From assembly GCF_002995495.1 (NCBI RefSeq), contig NZ_PVZV01000008.1:310001-374000 (forward strand): a DNA stretch of 64,000 nt, given 5' to 3'. The position numbers were made by a program, and so were the translations under genes. The notes beneath the pieces were generated by a model. It saw only the letters and a list, made by a program, of their open reading frames with translations. It had not been told where the DNA came from and did no database searches. Of this stretch, positions 32,309 to 41,064 are shown one piece after another. This DNA is from Actinocorallia populi (GTDB taxonomy: Bacteria > Actinomycetota > Actinomycetes > Streptosporangiales > Streptosporangiaceae). Position 1 is the first letter of the stretch. Every line of letters starts with the position of its first letter.

Positions 32309-33352
32309 CTACTGCAGGTCGATGCCGCGGATCTGCTTCTCGGCCTGGGTGACGATGCTCTCGATGAGCTCCCCGCAGGTGGGCAGGGAGTCGATGAGCG
32401 CGACGACCTGGCCGGAGGCCATGACGCCGAGGTCGGGGCGGCCGTCGACCATGGCGGCCTTGAGCAGCATGGGGGTGTTGGCGGCCATGAGGACCTGGGA
32501 CCAGGTGAGGTCCTTGCCGTGCTTCATCGCCAGACCGTCCTGGATCATGGTCTTCCAGGACTGGCCGGAGATCTTCTTGAAGCGGGCGGCGTTGCCGACG
32601 GCGCGCAGCGTGCGCGAGACGGGGTTGGTCGCCTCCAGCTCGGTCACCAGCTCGCTCTGCAGGACGCGGTGGGGCATGCCGTCGACCTGGCGGGTGACCA
32701 GGGTGTCGTTCTTGCCCAGGTAGACCTGCTTGACGGCCTCCGGCACGGAGCTGTCGGCCGTCAGGAGGAAGCGGGTGCCCATGGCGACGCCCGCGGCGCC
32801 GTACATGAGGGCGGCGGCCAGGCCGCGGCCGTCGTAGAAGCCGCCCGCCGCGATGACGGGGATGTCCACGGCGTCGACGACCTGGGGGAGCAGGACGGTC
32901 GTGGCGACGGCGCCGGTGTGGCCGCCGCCCTCGCCGCCCTGCACCAGGACGGCGTCCGCGCCCCACGCCGCGACCTTCTCGGCGTGGCGGCGGGCGCCGA
33001 CCGAGGGGATCACGACCAGGCCCGCGTCCTTGAGCTTGGCGATGAGCTCCTGCTTGGGCGCCAGCGCGAACGACGCGACCTTCACGCCCTCGCGGATCAT
33101 GAGGTCGATCCGGGCCTTGGCGTCGGTGGCGTCGGCGCGCAGGTTCACGCCGAACGGGGCGTCGGTGCGCTCCTTGACCTCGTGGATGGCGTCCTCGAGC
33201 TGCTTGAGCGTCATCGTCGCCGACGCCAGGATGCCCAGGCCCCCGGCGTTGGCGACCGCCGAGACGAGCTTGGGCCCGGCGACCCAGCCCATGCCGGTCT
33301 GCACGACCGGGTGGCGGACGCCGACGAGCTCCGTCAGCGCGGTGCGGATCAT
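32309..33352 (-). CDS. ipdC: IpdC, flavin-dependent oxidoreductase of the HIP pathway (nitronate monooxygenase family)
   Basis: A 347-residue FMN-binding TIM barrel. Visible are the N-terminal HPVVQTGMGWVAGPKLVSAV, QGGEGGGHTG (phosphate/FMN loop, about 145), IPVIAAGGFYDGRGLAAAL and GVAMGTRFLLT. The fold is that of 2-nitropropane dioxygenase. In steroid degraders IpdC (Rv3553-like) is needed for C/D-ring breakdown, probably introducing the ring double bond before hydrolysis. It overlaps ipdB by ATGA and is last in echA20-ipdA-ipdB-ipdC. Function is assigned mainly from this conserved order. Confidence 0.88.
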   Translation of the reverse strand: MIRTALTELVGVRHPVVQTGMGWVAGPKLVSAVANAGGLGILASATMTLKQLEDAIHEVKERTDAPFGVNLRADATDAKARIDLMIREGVKVASFALAPKQELIAKLKDAGLVVIPSVGARRHAEKVAAWGADAVLVQGGEGGGHTGAVATTVLLPQVVDAVDIPVIAAGGFYDGRGLAAALMYGAAGVAMGTRFLLTADSSVPEAVKQVYLGKNDTLVTRQVDGMPHRVLQSELVTELEATNPVSRTLRAVGNAARFKKISGQSWKTMIQDGLAMKHGKDLTWSQVLMAANTPMLLKAAMVDGRPDLGVMASGQVVALIDSLPTCGELIESIVTQAEKQIRGIDLQ

Positions 33353-34074
33353 GACTTGACCTCGCGGTCGCGCAGGCCGCGCGGGTCCAGGACCTCGCGC
33401 AGGACCTTCAGCTCCTCGTCGGTCGGGGTGCGGGACTCGGGGACCTCGTCGGGGATGACCAGCTCGAAGCCGGTCTGCTCCACGACGGTCTCCACCGCGA
33501 CGCCCGGGTGCACCGAGCGCAGCCGCATCCGGCGGTCCTCGGTCTCGAAGTCCAGGACGCACAGGTCGGTGATGACGCGGCGGATCTCGTGGGCGCCGTT
33601 GTTCCAGCCGACACCGCTGATCATGTCCACCTTCTCGGTGAACACCCGGGTGGAGTGCCGGGAGATCCAGTACGACGTCGGGTTGCAGCGGGTGTTGCCG
33701 GGAGCCCCCCGCGAGCCCAGGAGCTGGGACTTCGGCTGGGCCCAGTCGCCGACGCACGAGATGTTCGTGTTGCCGTGCGCGTCGATCTGGGACGCGCCCA
33801 TCATGACGTGGCGGCGGCCGTTGAGGACCAGCCACAGGTGGTCGCGGAACGGCATCCAGCCCTCGACGTCGCCGGCCTTGGCGCCGAACGGGATCGGCTC
33901 GGCCGTCAGCAGCGGGCCGCCGTCGGTGGTGAGCAGGTCCGGCTCGAACGTCGAGCGGGCCAGGCGGGCGCCCAGGACGGAGCAGGTGCCCATGGCGGCG
34001 GCGAGGATCTCGCCGTCGCCGCGCCAGGCGTCGGCGCAGGCGGTGACGCAGATCTCGGCTCGGGTCACGGTCAC
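33349..34074 (-). CDS. ipdB: IpdB, beta subunit of the COCHEA-CoA ring C hydrolase
   Basis: A 241-residue protein of the CoA-transferase I fold. It shows MMGASQIDAHGNTNISCVGDW, TEKVDMISGVGWNNGAHE and VHPGVAVETVVEQTGFEL. With IpdA it forms a heterotetramer that, unlike true CoA transferases, hydrolyses ring C of the COCHEA-CoA intermediate in steroid degradation. The GTG start at 34074 overlaps the ipdA stop by GTGA, and its own stop overlaps ipdC. The tight coupling fits an obligate two-subunit enzyme. Confidence 0.92.
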   Translation of the reverse strand: MTVTRAEICVTACADAWRGDGEILAAAMGTCSVLGARLARSTFEPDLLTTDGGPLLTAEPIPFGAKAGDVEGWMPFRDHLWLVLNGRRHVMMGASQIDAHGNTNISCVGDWAQPKSQLLGSRGAPGNTRCNPTSYWISRHSTRVFTEKVDMISGVGWNNGAHEIRRVITDLCVLDFETEDRRMRLRSVHPGVAVETVVEQTGFELVIPDEVPESRTPTDEELKVLREVLDPRGLRDREVKS

Positions 34075-34823
34075 TTTCCGGCCTCCTCGACGTAGGACTT
34101 CTGGCGGGCCTCGTCACGGGGGTAGTCCGGGAGGCATTCGGTGAATCCGGCGCCGCCGGGCACTTCCACCACGCCGGCGGTGTGCATGCGGCTGACCAGC
34201 AGCGTGGAGGGGTGGCCCTCGAAGCGCTCGACGAGCTGCTCGCACGAGAGGTACGTGCGGGTCGCGGCCTTGGCGAACAGGTCGTCCATGTACGGGTCCA
34301 TGCCCAGGTACTGGCCGTTGCCGCGGGCGTCGGCGCGGTTCATGTGCACGAACGCGACGTCGAGCTTCAGCGCGGGCACGGCGACGAGCTCCTCATCGCC
34401 GTACGGGTCGGTGACCGTCTTGAGCTGGGGGGCGTACTTGAGCACGTCCGAGCCGATGCCGACGGGGGTCGGCAGGAAGGGCAGGCGGTGCGCGGCCGCG
34501 TACAGGCCGAACATGAACATGCCCTCGTCGTACTCGGTGAACTCGATGGCGCCGGTCTGGCGCGCCTTGCGGAAGTACGGCTCCAGCGCGATCGAGTCGA
34601 GCGTGACGAACGGCGCGACGACCCGCTTGACCTTGCCCGCGGCGCACAGCATGCCGACGTCGGGCCCGCCGTAGGACACGACGGTCAGGTCCCGCACGTC
34701 GGTCTTGCACAGCGCCTCGACGAGGGCCATCGGCTTGCGCCGCGAGCCCCACCCGCCGATGCCGAGCGTCATGCCGCTCTCGACGTTGCCGACGATCTCC
34801 TCGACCGAGATGACCTTGCTCAT
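34071..34823 (-). CDS. ipdA: IpdA, alpha subunit of the COCHEA-CoA ring C hydrolase
   Basis: A 250-residue CoA-transferase-fold subunit. The N-terminal GMTLGIGGWGSRRKPMALVEAL is the CoA-binding glycine loop; TVVSYGGPDVGML, FTEYDEGMFMFGL and VALVHM-like LDVAFVHMNRADARGNGQYLG follow. It pairs with IpdB to open steroid ring C. Its ATG overlaps the echA20 stop by four bases. It starts with the sequence MSKVISVEEIV. Confidence 0.92.
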   Translation of the reverse strand: MSKVISVEEIVGNVESGMTLGIGGWGSRRKPMALVEALCKTDVRDLTVVSYGGPDVGMLCAAGKVKRVVAPFVTLDSIALEPYFRKARQTGAIEFTEYDEGMFMFGLYAAAHRLPFLPTPVGIGSDVLKYAPQLKTVTDPYGDEELVAVPALKLDVAFVHMNRADARGNGQYLGMDPYMDDLFAKAATRTYLSCEQLVERFEGHPSTLLVSRMHTAGVVEVPGGAGFTECLPDYPRDEARQKSYVEEAGK

Positions 34824-35572
34824 TTGCTGCTGCCCTCCACGAACGCGTCGCGGTGCCGGTCGCCGGCGCCCTGAAGATTGAGTTCGAAGGTGAAGCCCTG
34901 CTCGAAGCGGTAGGAGCGGTTGACGTCGACGGGGTCGATGCCGTTCAGGCACTCCTTGGCGCGGCGGATCACGAACGGGTCCATGACCGCGATGCCGCCG
35001 GCGACCTCCATGGCCTTGGCCCGCAGCTCCTCGCGCGGCACGACCGCGTGGACGGAGCCGAACGCGTGCAGCTGGGCGGCGGTGGCCGTCTGGGCCGTGT
35101 AGACCATGGCGCGCATCAGGTGCTGCGGCACGAGGCGGGCCAGGTGGGTGGCCGCGCCGAGCGCGCCCTGCTTGACCTCGGGGAGCCCGAAGGTGGCGTC
35201 CTCGGCGGCCACGACGACGTCGGCGTTGCCGACCAGGCCGATGCCGCCGCCCAGGCAGAAGCCGTGCACGGCCGCGACGACCGGGACCTCGCACTCGTAG
35301 ACGGCCTTGAACGCGGCGTGGCAGCCGCGGTTGGCGCCGAGGAGGGCGTCGAAGCCCTCGGTGCGCTGCATCTCCTTGATGTCGACGCCCGCGTTGAAGC
35401 CGCGGCCCTCGGAACGCAGCACGACCACGCGGACCTCGGGGTCGCGGCCCGCCGCGGTGACGGCGTCGGCGAGGTCGAACCACCCCTGGACGGTCAGGGC
35501 GTTGACGGGCGGGGCGTCGACGACGATCTCGGCGATCCCGTCCTGCCCCTTCGTGGTGGTGAGGATTCCCAT
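34820..35572 (-). CDS. echA20: EchA20, crotonase-family ring D hydrolase
   Basis: A 250-residue enoyl-CoA hydratase/isomerase superfamily member. FNAGVDIKEMQ (first oxyanion-hole strand) and the second oxyanion block AAVHGFCLGGGIGLVGNAD are clear, followed by GLPEVKQGALGAATHLARLV. EchA20 in M. tuberculosis opens ring D of the bicyclic HIEC-CoA intermediate by hydrolysis. It is first in the operon, 19 bases from the palindrome at 35592. GAAGGTAG precedes the ATG. Confidence 0.9.
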   Translation of the reverse strand: MGILTTTKGQDGIAEIVVDAPPVNALTVQGWFDLADAVTAAGRDPEVRVVVLRSEGRGFNAGVDIKEMQRTEGFDALLGANRGCHAAFKAVYECEVPVVAAVHGFCLGGGIGLVGNADVVVAAEDATFGLPEVKQGALGAATHLARLVPQHLMRAMVYTAQTATAAQLHAFGSVHAVVPREELRAKAMEVAGGIAVMDPFVIRRAKECLNGIDPVDVNRSYRFEQGFTFELNLQGAGDRHRDAFVEGSSK

Positions 35573-35591
35573 AAGCTACCTTCGGTCTCAA

Positions 35592-35607
35592 TCTAACATT
35601 TGTTAGA
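35592..35607. promoter_or_regulatory. KstR2-type operator between echA20 and the SDR gene
   Basis: TCTAACA-TT-TGTTAGA is a perfect 7+2+7 palindrome lying between the divergent echA20 operon and the SDR/hsa direction. It is shared, with two arm changes, with the site at 10469 in front of ipdE1. This is the best candidate for the KstR2 binding sequence of this organism. Confidence 0.8.
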
Positions 35608-35663
35608 ACGTAGCAGGCGGGCCCCAGGGCCGTCACGCCCGATCCCACTGGACGGAGTTGCCA

Positions 35664-36569
35664 ATGATCTGCAAGGACCGCGTGGTCATCGTCACCGGAG
35701 CAGGCCGCGGCCTCGGCCGCGCCCACGCGCTGGAGTTCGCCCGCCAGGGCGCCAAGGTCGTCGTCAACGACCTCGGCGTCAGCCGCGACGGCAGCGGAGA
35801 CCAGACCGAGGGCCCCGCGGCCGAGGTCGTCGCCGAGATCAGGGCCATGGGCGGCGAGGCCGTGGCCAGCCCGCACGACATCGCCACCGACGACGGCGCC
35901 AAGGCGCTCGTCCAGCTGGCGGTCGAGACCTTCGGGCGGCTGGACGTCCTGGTCAACAACGCCGGCTTCCTGCGCGACCGCATGCTCATCAACCTGGGCG
36001 AGGACGAGTGGGACGCCGTCATGCGCGTCCACCTCAAGGGGCACTTCCTGCCGCTGAAGCACGCCGGCCAGTACTGGCGGGCCGAGTCCAAGGCGGGCCG
36101 GCAGCCCGACGCGCGGATCATCAACACCTCCTCCGGCGCGGGCCTGCTGGGCAGCGTCGGGCAGGGCAACTACTCCGCGGCCAAGGCCGGGATCGTCGGC
36201 CTGACCCTGGTGGCCTCCGCCGAGCTCGGCCGCTACGGCGTCACCGTCAACGCGATCGCGCCCGCCGCCCGCACCCGCATGACCGAGGAGGTCTTCGCGG
36301 CGACCATGGCCAAGCCCGGCGAGGACGAGTTCGACGCGATGGCGCCGGAGAACGTCTCCCCGACCGTGGTGTGGCTGGGCTCCCCGCTGGCGGCGGACGT
36401 CACCGGACGGGTCTTCGAGCTCGAGGGCGGCAAGATCACCGTCATGGAGGGCTTCCGCCACGGCCCGACGGTCGACAAGGGCGAGCGCTGGGACCCCGCG
36501 GACGTCGACACCGCCGTTCGGGATCTTCTGGCCAAGTCCGCCACTCCTGAGCCTGTTTATGGCGCTTAG
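35664..36569 (+). CDS. Short-chain dehydrogenase of the KstR2 regulon (Rv3548c-like)
   Basis: A 301-residue SDR. NAD-binding VVIVTGAGRGLGRAHALEFA, LVNNAGFLRD, catalytic Ser in INTSSGAGL and the YxxxK pair in NYSAAKAG are intact. An extended C-terminus (EGFRHGPTVDKGERWDPADV) is like the ~300-residue SDR beside echA20 in mycobacteria. It probably acts on a hydroxyl/keto group of a C/D-ring CoA intermediate. ATG 35664 is chosen for GGACGGAG upstream; TTG 35658 is a weaker option. It diverges from echA20 across the shared operator. Confidence 0.87.
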   Translation: MICKDRVVIVTGAGRGLGRAHALEFARQGAKVVVNDLGVSRDGSGDQTEGPAAEVVAEIRAMGGEAVASPHDIATDDGAKALVQLAVETFGRLDVLVNNAGFLRDRMLINLGEDEWDAVMRVHLKGHFLPLKHAGQYWRAESKAGRQPDARIINTSSGAGLLGSVGQGNYSAAKAGIVGLTLVASAELGRYGVTVNAIAPAARTRMTEEVFAATMAKPGEDEFDAMAPENVSPTVVWLGSPLAADVTGRVFELEGGKITVMEGFRHGPTVDKGERWDPADVDTAVRDLLAKSATPEPVYGA

Positions 36570-36638
36570 ACCGATCCACTCCCATCCAGCGGGATGAGAG
36601 GCAGCGGTTCCCGCTCGCCGGTACGTACCGTCTTGGTC

Positions 36639-37421
36639 ATGCTGACCCAGGACGACCGGCGAGCGGCAGCCGGCCTGCTGTACACCGCCGAGCTGGAGCG
36701 GGCCCCCATGGCCCCGTTGACCGAGGCCTTCCCGGCCATCGACGCGGTCGACGCCTACGAGATCCAGCTCCTCAACATCAAACGCAAGCTCGACGCGGGC
36801 GCCGTCATCCACGGCCACAAGGTGGGTCTTTCGTCTGAGGCCATGCAGCGGATGATGGGCGTCGACGAACCCGACTACGGGCACCTCCTGGACGACATGG
36901 CGCTGCGCCAGGACGTCCCGGTCGAGATCGCCCGCTACTGCTACCCCCGGGTGGAGGTCGAGGTCGGCTTCGTGCTCGGCAAGGACCTCCCCGGCGAGGA
37001 CTGCACCGAAGAGGACGTGCTCGAGGCCACCGAACGGGTCGTGCCGTCCCTGGAGCTCATCGACAGCCGCATCCGCGACTGGAAGATCAAGCTCGCCGAC
37101 ACCATCGCGGACAACGCCTCCTCCGCCGGGTACGTCATCGGCGAGGGCGTCTCCCCGGCCGGGATCGACCTGAAGGCCATCGACGCGACGCTCACCCGCG
37201 ACGGGGAGTTCGTCGTCTCCGGCCGCTCCGACGCCGTCCTGGGCAACCCCGTCACCGCCGTGGCATGGCTGGCGCGCAAGGTCGCCTCCTTCGGGGTGCG
37301 CCTCCACGCCGGCCACGTCATCCTGCCCGGTTCCTGCACCCGGGCGATCGACGTCGCCGCGGGACAGACCTTCACCGCCGAGTTCACCGGCCTCGGCTCC
37401 GTCTCTCTCACCTTCGAGTAA
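36639..37421 (+). CDS. hsaE: HsaE, 2-hydroxypentadienoate-type hydratase
   Basis: A 260-residue hydratase of the MhpD/fumarylacetoacetase-like family. HGHKVGLSSEAMQRMMGVDEP, the metal-binding YPRVEVEVGFVLGKDLPGED, PSLELIDSRI and GNPVTAVAWLARKV are diagnostic. It hydrates the dienoate from meta-cleavage of steroid rings A/B to 4-hydroxy-2-oxohexanoate. ATG 36639 fits the family length (~260) but has no clear ribosome site, so a leaderless message is possible. It leads hsaE-hsaG-hsaF. Confidence 0.9.
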   Translation: MLTQDDRRAAAGLLYTAELERAPMAPLTEAFPAIDAVDAYEIQLLNIKRKLDAGAVIHGHKVGLSSEAMQRMMGVDEPDYGHLLDDMALRQDVPVEIARYCYPRVEVEVGFVLGKDLPGEDCTEEDVLEATERVVPSLELIDSRIRDWKIKLADTIADNASSAGYVIGEGVSPAGIDLKAIDATLTRDGEFVVSGRSDAVLGNPVTAVAWLARKVASFGVRLHAGHVILPGSCTRAIDVAAGQTFTAEFTGLGSVSLTFE

Positions 37422-37430
37422 GGGGTGATC

Positions 37431-38321
37431 ATGGCAACCGCCGCCATCGTCGGTCCCGGCAACATCGGCACCGACCTGCTGTACAAGCTCCTGCGCAGTG
37501 AGCACATCGAACCCCGCTACATGATCGGCGTCGACCCCGAGTCGCCCGGCCTCAAGCGCGCCGCCGGCCTGGGCCTGGAGACCAGCCACGAGGGCGTCGA
37601 CTGGCTGCTGTCCCGCGACGAGCTGCCCGACCTGGTCTTCGACGCCACCAGCGCCTACGTGCACCGCGCCGACGCCCCCCGCTACAAGGCGGCCGGCATC
37701 CGCGCGATCGACCTGACGCCCGCCGCCGTCGGCCCCGCGGTCGTCCCGCCCGCCAACCTGCTCGAGCACATCGGCGAGGACAACGTCAGCCTCATCACGT
37801 GCGGCGGCCAGGCGACCATCCCCATGGTCTACGCCGTCTCGCGCATCGTGCCCGTCGAGTACGCCGAGATCGTCGCCTCCGTGGCGTCGGAGTCGGCAGG
37901 CCCCGGCACCCGCGCCAACATCGACGAGTTCACCAAGACGACCGCGCGCGGCGTCGAGACGATCGGCGGCGCCGCCAGGGGCAAGGCCATCATCATCCTC
38001 AACCCGGCCGACCCGCCGCCGCTGATGCGCGACACGGTGTTCTGCGCGATCCCGGCCGACGCCGACCGCGACAAGATCACCGAGTCGGTGCTGGACGTCG
38101 TCGCGGCCGTGCAGGAGTACGTGCCCGGCTACCGGCTGCGCGCCGAGCCGCAGTACGACGACCCGACGCCGATCAGCGGCGGCCTGGCCCGCGTCGCGAT
38201 CTTCCTGGAGGTGGAGGGCGCCGGCGACTTCCTGCCGCCCTACTCCGGCAACCTCGACATCATGACCGCCGCCGCCACGAAGGTCGGCGAAGAGTTCGCC
38301 AAGCAGATCGCGGGAGCCTGA
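37431..38321 (+). CDS. hsaG: HsaG, acylating propanal/acetaldehyde dehydrogenase
   Basis: A 296-residue CoA-acylating aldehyde dehydrogenase. NAD site [18 protein letters not shown], catalytic cysteine in [14 protein letters not shown] (about 124), [19 protein letters not shown] and the C-terminal [16 protein letters not shown] are typical. It channels propanal from HsaF to propanoyl-CoA. ATG 37431 has AAGGGG upstream. It is 9 bases after hsaE and 2 bases before hsaF, as expected for a channelling complex. Confidence 0.93.
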   Translation: MATAAIVGPGNIGTDLLYKLLRSEHIEPRYMIGVDPESPGLKRAAGLGLETSHEGVDWLLSRDELPDLVFDATSAYVHRADAPRYKAAGIRAIDLTPAAVGPAVVPPANLLEHIGEDNVSLITCGGQATIPMVYAVSRIVPVEYAEIVASVASESAGPGTRANIDEFTKTTARGVETIGGAARGKAIIILNPADPPPLMRDTVFCAIPADADRDKITESVLDVVAAVQEYVPGYRLRAEPQYDDPTPISGGLARVAIFLEVEGAGDFLPPYSGNLDIMTAAATKVGEEFAKQIAGA

Positions 38322-38323
38322 CC

Positions 38324-39352
38324 ATGCCGTACAACGACGAATGGGACATCCGTATCACGGACTCGTCCCTGCGTGACGGGTCCCACCACAAGCGCCACCA
38401 GTTCACCGTCGACGAGGTCGTCTCCATCGTCGAGGCCCTGGACGACGCGGGCGTGCCCGTCATCGAGGTGACCCACGGCGACGGGCTCGGCGGCTCGTCC
38501 TTCAACTACGGGTTCTCCAGGACGCCCGAGCAGGAGCTGATCAAGGCGGCGGCGAAGACCGCCAAGCGCGCCAAGATCGCCTTCCTGATGCTGCCGGGCG
38601 TCGGCGTGAAGGACGACATCCGCGAGTCCGCGGACAACGGCGGCTCCATCTGCCGTATCGCCACGCACTGCACCGAGGCGGACGTCTCCATCCAGCACTT
38701 CGGCCTCGCCCGCGAGCTGGGCCTGGAGACCGTCGGCTTCCTGATGATGTCGCACACCCAGCCGCCGGAGGTGCTCGCCAAGCAGGCCCGCATCATGGCC
38801 GACGCGGGCTGCCAGTGCGTCTACATCGTCGACTCGGCGGGCGCGCTCATCCTCGAGCAGACCTCCGACCGCATCTCCGCCCTCGTGGCGGAGCTGGGGA
38901 ACGACGCCCAGGTCGGCTTCCACGGCCACGAGAACCTGGGCCTCGGCGTCGCCAACAGCATCGCCGCCGTCCGCGCGGGCGCCCTGCAGATCGACGGCTC
39001 CGTCCGCCGCTTCGGCGCCGGCGCCGGCAACACCGCGGTCGAGGCGTTCGCCGCCGTCTGCGACAAGCTCGACATCAAGACCGGCATCGACGTCATGAAG
39101 ATCGTCGACGCCGCCGAGGACGTCGTCCGCCCCACCATGCCGTCGGAGTGCAACCTCGGCCGCATGGAGATCATGATGGGCTACGCCGGCGTCTACTCGA
39201 GCTTCCTCAAGCACGCGGGAGCCCAGGCCGAGCGCTACGGCGTCTCGGGCGCGGAGATCCTCCTGCGCGCCGGCCAGCGCAAGCTCATCGGCGGCCAGGA
39301 GGACCAGCTCATCGACATCGCCCTCGAACTGGCGGCCGAGAAGAAGTCCTGA
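38324..39352 (+). CDS. hsaF: HsaF, 4-hydroxy-2-oxohexanoate/valerate aldolase
   Basis: A 342-residue HMGL-type TIM-barrel aldolase. It shows [14 protein letters not shown] (catalytic Arg and metal Asp), [20 protein letters not shown] and the metal-binding [13 protein letters not shown], with an alpha-helical C-terminal communication domain. It splits the HsaE product into pyruvate and propanal and passes the aldehyde to HsaG. The block order hsaE-hsaG-hsaF is the same as in mycobacteria. Confidence 0.94.
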   Translation: MPYNDEWDIRITDSSLRDGSHHKRHQFTVDEVVSIVEALDDAGVPVIEVTHGDGLGGSSFNYGFSRTPEQELIKAAAKTAKRAKIAFLMLPGVGVKDDIRESADNGGSICRIATHCTEADVSIQHFGLARELGLETVGFLMMSHTQPPEVLAKQARIMADAGCQCVYIVDSAGALILEQTSDRISALVAELGNDAQVGFHGHENLGLGVANSIAAVRAGALQIDGSVRRFGAGAGNTAVEAFAAVCDKLDIKTGIDVMKIVDAAEDVVRPTMPSECNLGRMEIMMGYAGVYSSFLKHAGAQAERYGVSGAEILLRAGQRKLIGGQEDQLIDIALELAAEKKS

Positions 39353-39364
39353 CCCTCCCTCCCC

Positions 39365-39402
39365 GACGGGCGGCTCCTCCCTCTCTCCAGGAGCCGCCCG
39401 TC
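39365..39402. terminator. Terminator after hsaF
   Basis: GACGGGCGGCTCCT pairs with AGGAGCCGCCCGTC (14 bases) over a 10-base loop and is followed by CCCCTTTC. It lies between the stops of the convergent hsaF and vapC genes. Confidence 0.85.
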
Positions 39403-39435
39403 CCCCTTTCCACCACGGCCTGCATGAGCACACGC

Positions 39436-39831
39436 CTACAGGCCGATGACGCGCACCCGCGATCCGCACAGCTTGATCATGTCTTCGGCATCGGACGTGA
39501 GCACCGCCACCGGCCCTGGTAGGCGTAGCGCCACTTCAGCGACCATGGCGTCGATGGCGTACTTGTGCCCGTGCAGCCCTGCCCCCTTCAGGAGTTGGGC
39601 GCTGCGGCGGGCACTCTCCTTGGTCACCGCCTCTACCCGGATACGGGACAACAGCCGGTTCAGGCGAGCCGTGTCCACGCCCCCGTACGAAACCTCGATG
39701 ATCGTCGCAGCCGACATGGCGACATCGACCCCGTCGCGCTCCGCCTGCTCCAAGAGCCGCATCACTTTACGGTCCTGGTCGATCCACGAGGAGAGACCCT
39801 GTGAGTCGAGCACCAGCGACTCGACGTTCAC
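39436..39831 (-). CDS. PIN-domain toxin (VapC-like)
   Basis: A 131-residue PIN-domain RNase. The acidic residues are in SLVLDSQG (first Asp), ATIIEVSY (Glu), YAIDAMVAEVAL (Asp) and LTSDAEDM (Asp). VapC toxins cleave tRNA or rRNA. The ATG overlaps the antitoxin stop by four bases. The usual antitoxin-toxin order holds. The family could also be called type II toxin PIN; no specific target is visible. Confidence 0.88.
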   Translation of the reverse strand: MNVESLVLDSQGLSSWIDQDRKVMRLLEQAERDGVDVAMSAATIIEVSYGGVDTARLNRLLSRIRVEAVTKESARRSAQLLKGAGLHGHKYAIDAMVAEVALRLPGPVAVLTSDAEDMIKLCGSRVRVIGL

Positions 39832-40067
39832 GCCACGCGCTCCCCCCCGTCGATCCCGTGCAGGAGCACGTGGGCCTCAGCCATCTCTTCATCGGTGAAC
39901 GCACCGAATTCATCTTGGTAGCGGTCCAGCTCCTCCCGTAGAAGTCTGCGCCGCTCAGCCCGTTCCGCCAGCTCGGTGATGTAGCCGGAGACGTTGTCCG
40001 TATGCGATTTCATGCTCTCCAGCAGCTCTGCCGGCAGTGTGATCGTTACTTTCTTCGTCTTCGCCAT
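39828..40067 (-). CDS. Ribbon-helix-helix-like antitoxin (VapB-like)
   Basis: A 79-residue protein starting MAKTKKVTITLPAELLESMK, the beta strand and first helix of a CopG/RHH DNA-binding dimer, followed by an acidic helical tail that should wrap the toxin. It is coupled to vapC. ATG 40067 is chosen because the frame upstream to 40139 is not conserved in character. The sequence CACGGTGTTACCGCTGTG just upstream is loosely symmetric and may be the autoregulatory site. Confidence 0.85.
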   Translation of the reverse strand: MAKTKKVTITLPAELLESMKSHTDNVSGYITELAERAERRRLLREELDRYQDEFGAFTDEEMAEAHVLLHGIDGGERVA

Positions 40068-40257
40068 ATCGCGACCATACCACGGTGTTACCGCTGTGAG
40101 CGGGGAAGTGAACCGCGTAGTCGAAGCGGCCCGCATCATGCTGGGCCGCCGCTGCCGGGGTTTGTATTGGTGCGGGAGTGCATGGGTTCATGTGGAGGTT
40201 GGCGGGGTTCATTGGCGCCTATTGTGATTTCTGTGGCTTTAATCGAAAGATCCCCAG

Positions 40258-40437
40258 ATGGTAGTTATGTTGCTTGTCGGTGACCACCACTTCATGTCGT
40301 CGGTGGAGATCATCGAGCGGGCGACGACCTGCAACCCGGCCTGCGGCGGCTACGACCGCACCGCGGGCAAGGGCATGGGTCACCTCTTCGAGCTCGACGA
40401 GGACGGGAACCTCCTGCGCGACATCAAGCTCGGCGAA
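40258..40437 (+). pseudogene. Fragment of a secreted-propeller-like protein (DUF6454-like)
   Basis: About 60 codons (HHFMSSVEIIE, GYDRTAGKGMGHLFELDEDG, LLRDIKLGE) resemble an internal part of what I recall as the DUF6454 family. The usual YHPGGID continuation is absent: the frame instead enters sequence antisense to an SMI1-like fragment. There is no leader or signal peptide. It looks like an isolated remnant. Family naming is from memory. Confidence 0.45.
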
Positions 40438-40569
40438 CTCGACACCGAACCCGGCTTCGACGCGTGCGAATTCCGCGTCGGTCAGTCCCGGCCCGAACTC
40501 GATCCGGCTGAGACCACGAAGCCGTTCGGCCGCACGCTCACCGAGCCGGGCGCCTTCTGAGACGATCAC
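40432..40569 (-). pseudogene. Fragment of an SMI1/KNR4-like protein
   Basis: The reverse frame reads ERLRGLSRIEFGPGLTDAEF and then ARVEAGFGVEFA, the N-terminal signature of SMI1/KNR4-type immunity proteins. It is followed by unrelated sequence where the family's PDLRALL-like block should be. So only about 46 residues of a ~200-residue protein remain. It abuts the opposite-strand fragment at 40258. Confidence 0.5.
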
Positions 40570-40587
40570 CGATGAAGGTTAGCCGCC

Positions 40588-40937
40588 TTGTCGGTCGACG
40601 CTCGATCCCCCGCACGTCGGGAAGACATTGGCCGCTATGCGAAGGTCATCGAGGTCTATGGCGAGGAGCGGCCCCCAGAGCCCAGAGGCGGGCGTGAAGT
40701 ACGGATCATCGTCCGTGACGACAAGACGACGAACGACCACAACAGGAAAAGTACGAGGAGCCTTGGGACATCGGGCAAGGCACCTGGGCTGTGAAGGAAC
40801 TCCCCGGTGAGCGGCTCCTCTTCCGGCGCAGGCTCGGAATCATCACCGGTGCCTCTCAGCCGCGCGGGGAGATCCTGAGGGCGGTGCGGCCTCTCTCGGA
40901 CTCGCCGATCTCGATCCTCACGGAGCGCAACGCCTGA
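40588..40937 (+). pseudogene. Possible small gene broken by a frameshift
   Basis: From TTG 40588 the frame reads IGRYAKVIEVYGEERP and GGREVRIIVRDD. Near 40720-40745 a second frame takes over (QEKYEEPWDIGQGTWAVKEL, RRLGIITGASQPRGEIL) and ends at TGA 40937. Both parts look protein-like, and together would make a protein of about 115 residues. I do not recognise the family. The region 40938-41064 downstream shows nothing I can support. Confidence 0.3.
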
Positions 40938-41064
40938 TCGATCTCCAGCAGGCTCCACGGTCCCATGCCCCTGAGCCTCCCACCCGGCGGTGACATCGGC
41001 GGGGCCCGAGCATCGCTCTTCGTTCGGCCGTCGCCTCTCGTCCCGCCACGGCGGTCGGAGGTTC

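Noticed and set aside
34071-37769. 1232-codon minus-strand frame spanning ipdA, echA20 and the hsaE region
   Set aside because: Only the last 250 codons (ipdA) are real. The rest is antisense of SDR and hsaE and out of frame with echA20.
40588-40794. Intact 68-residue protein
   Set aside because: The frame loses protein-like character near 40745 while another frame gains it, so a frameshifted remnant is more plausible.
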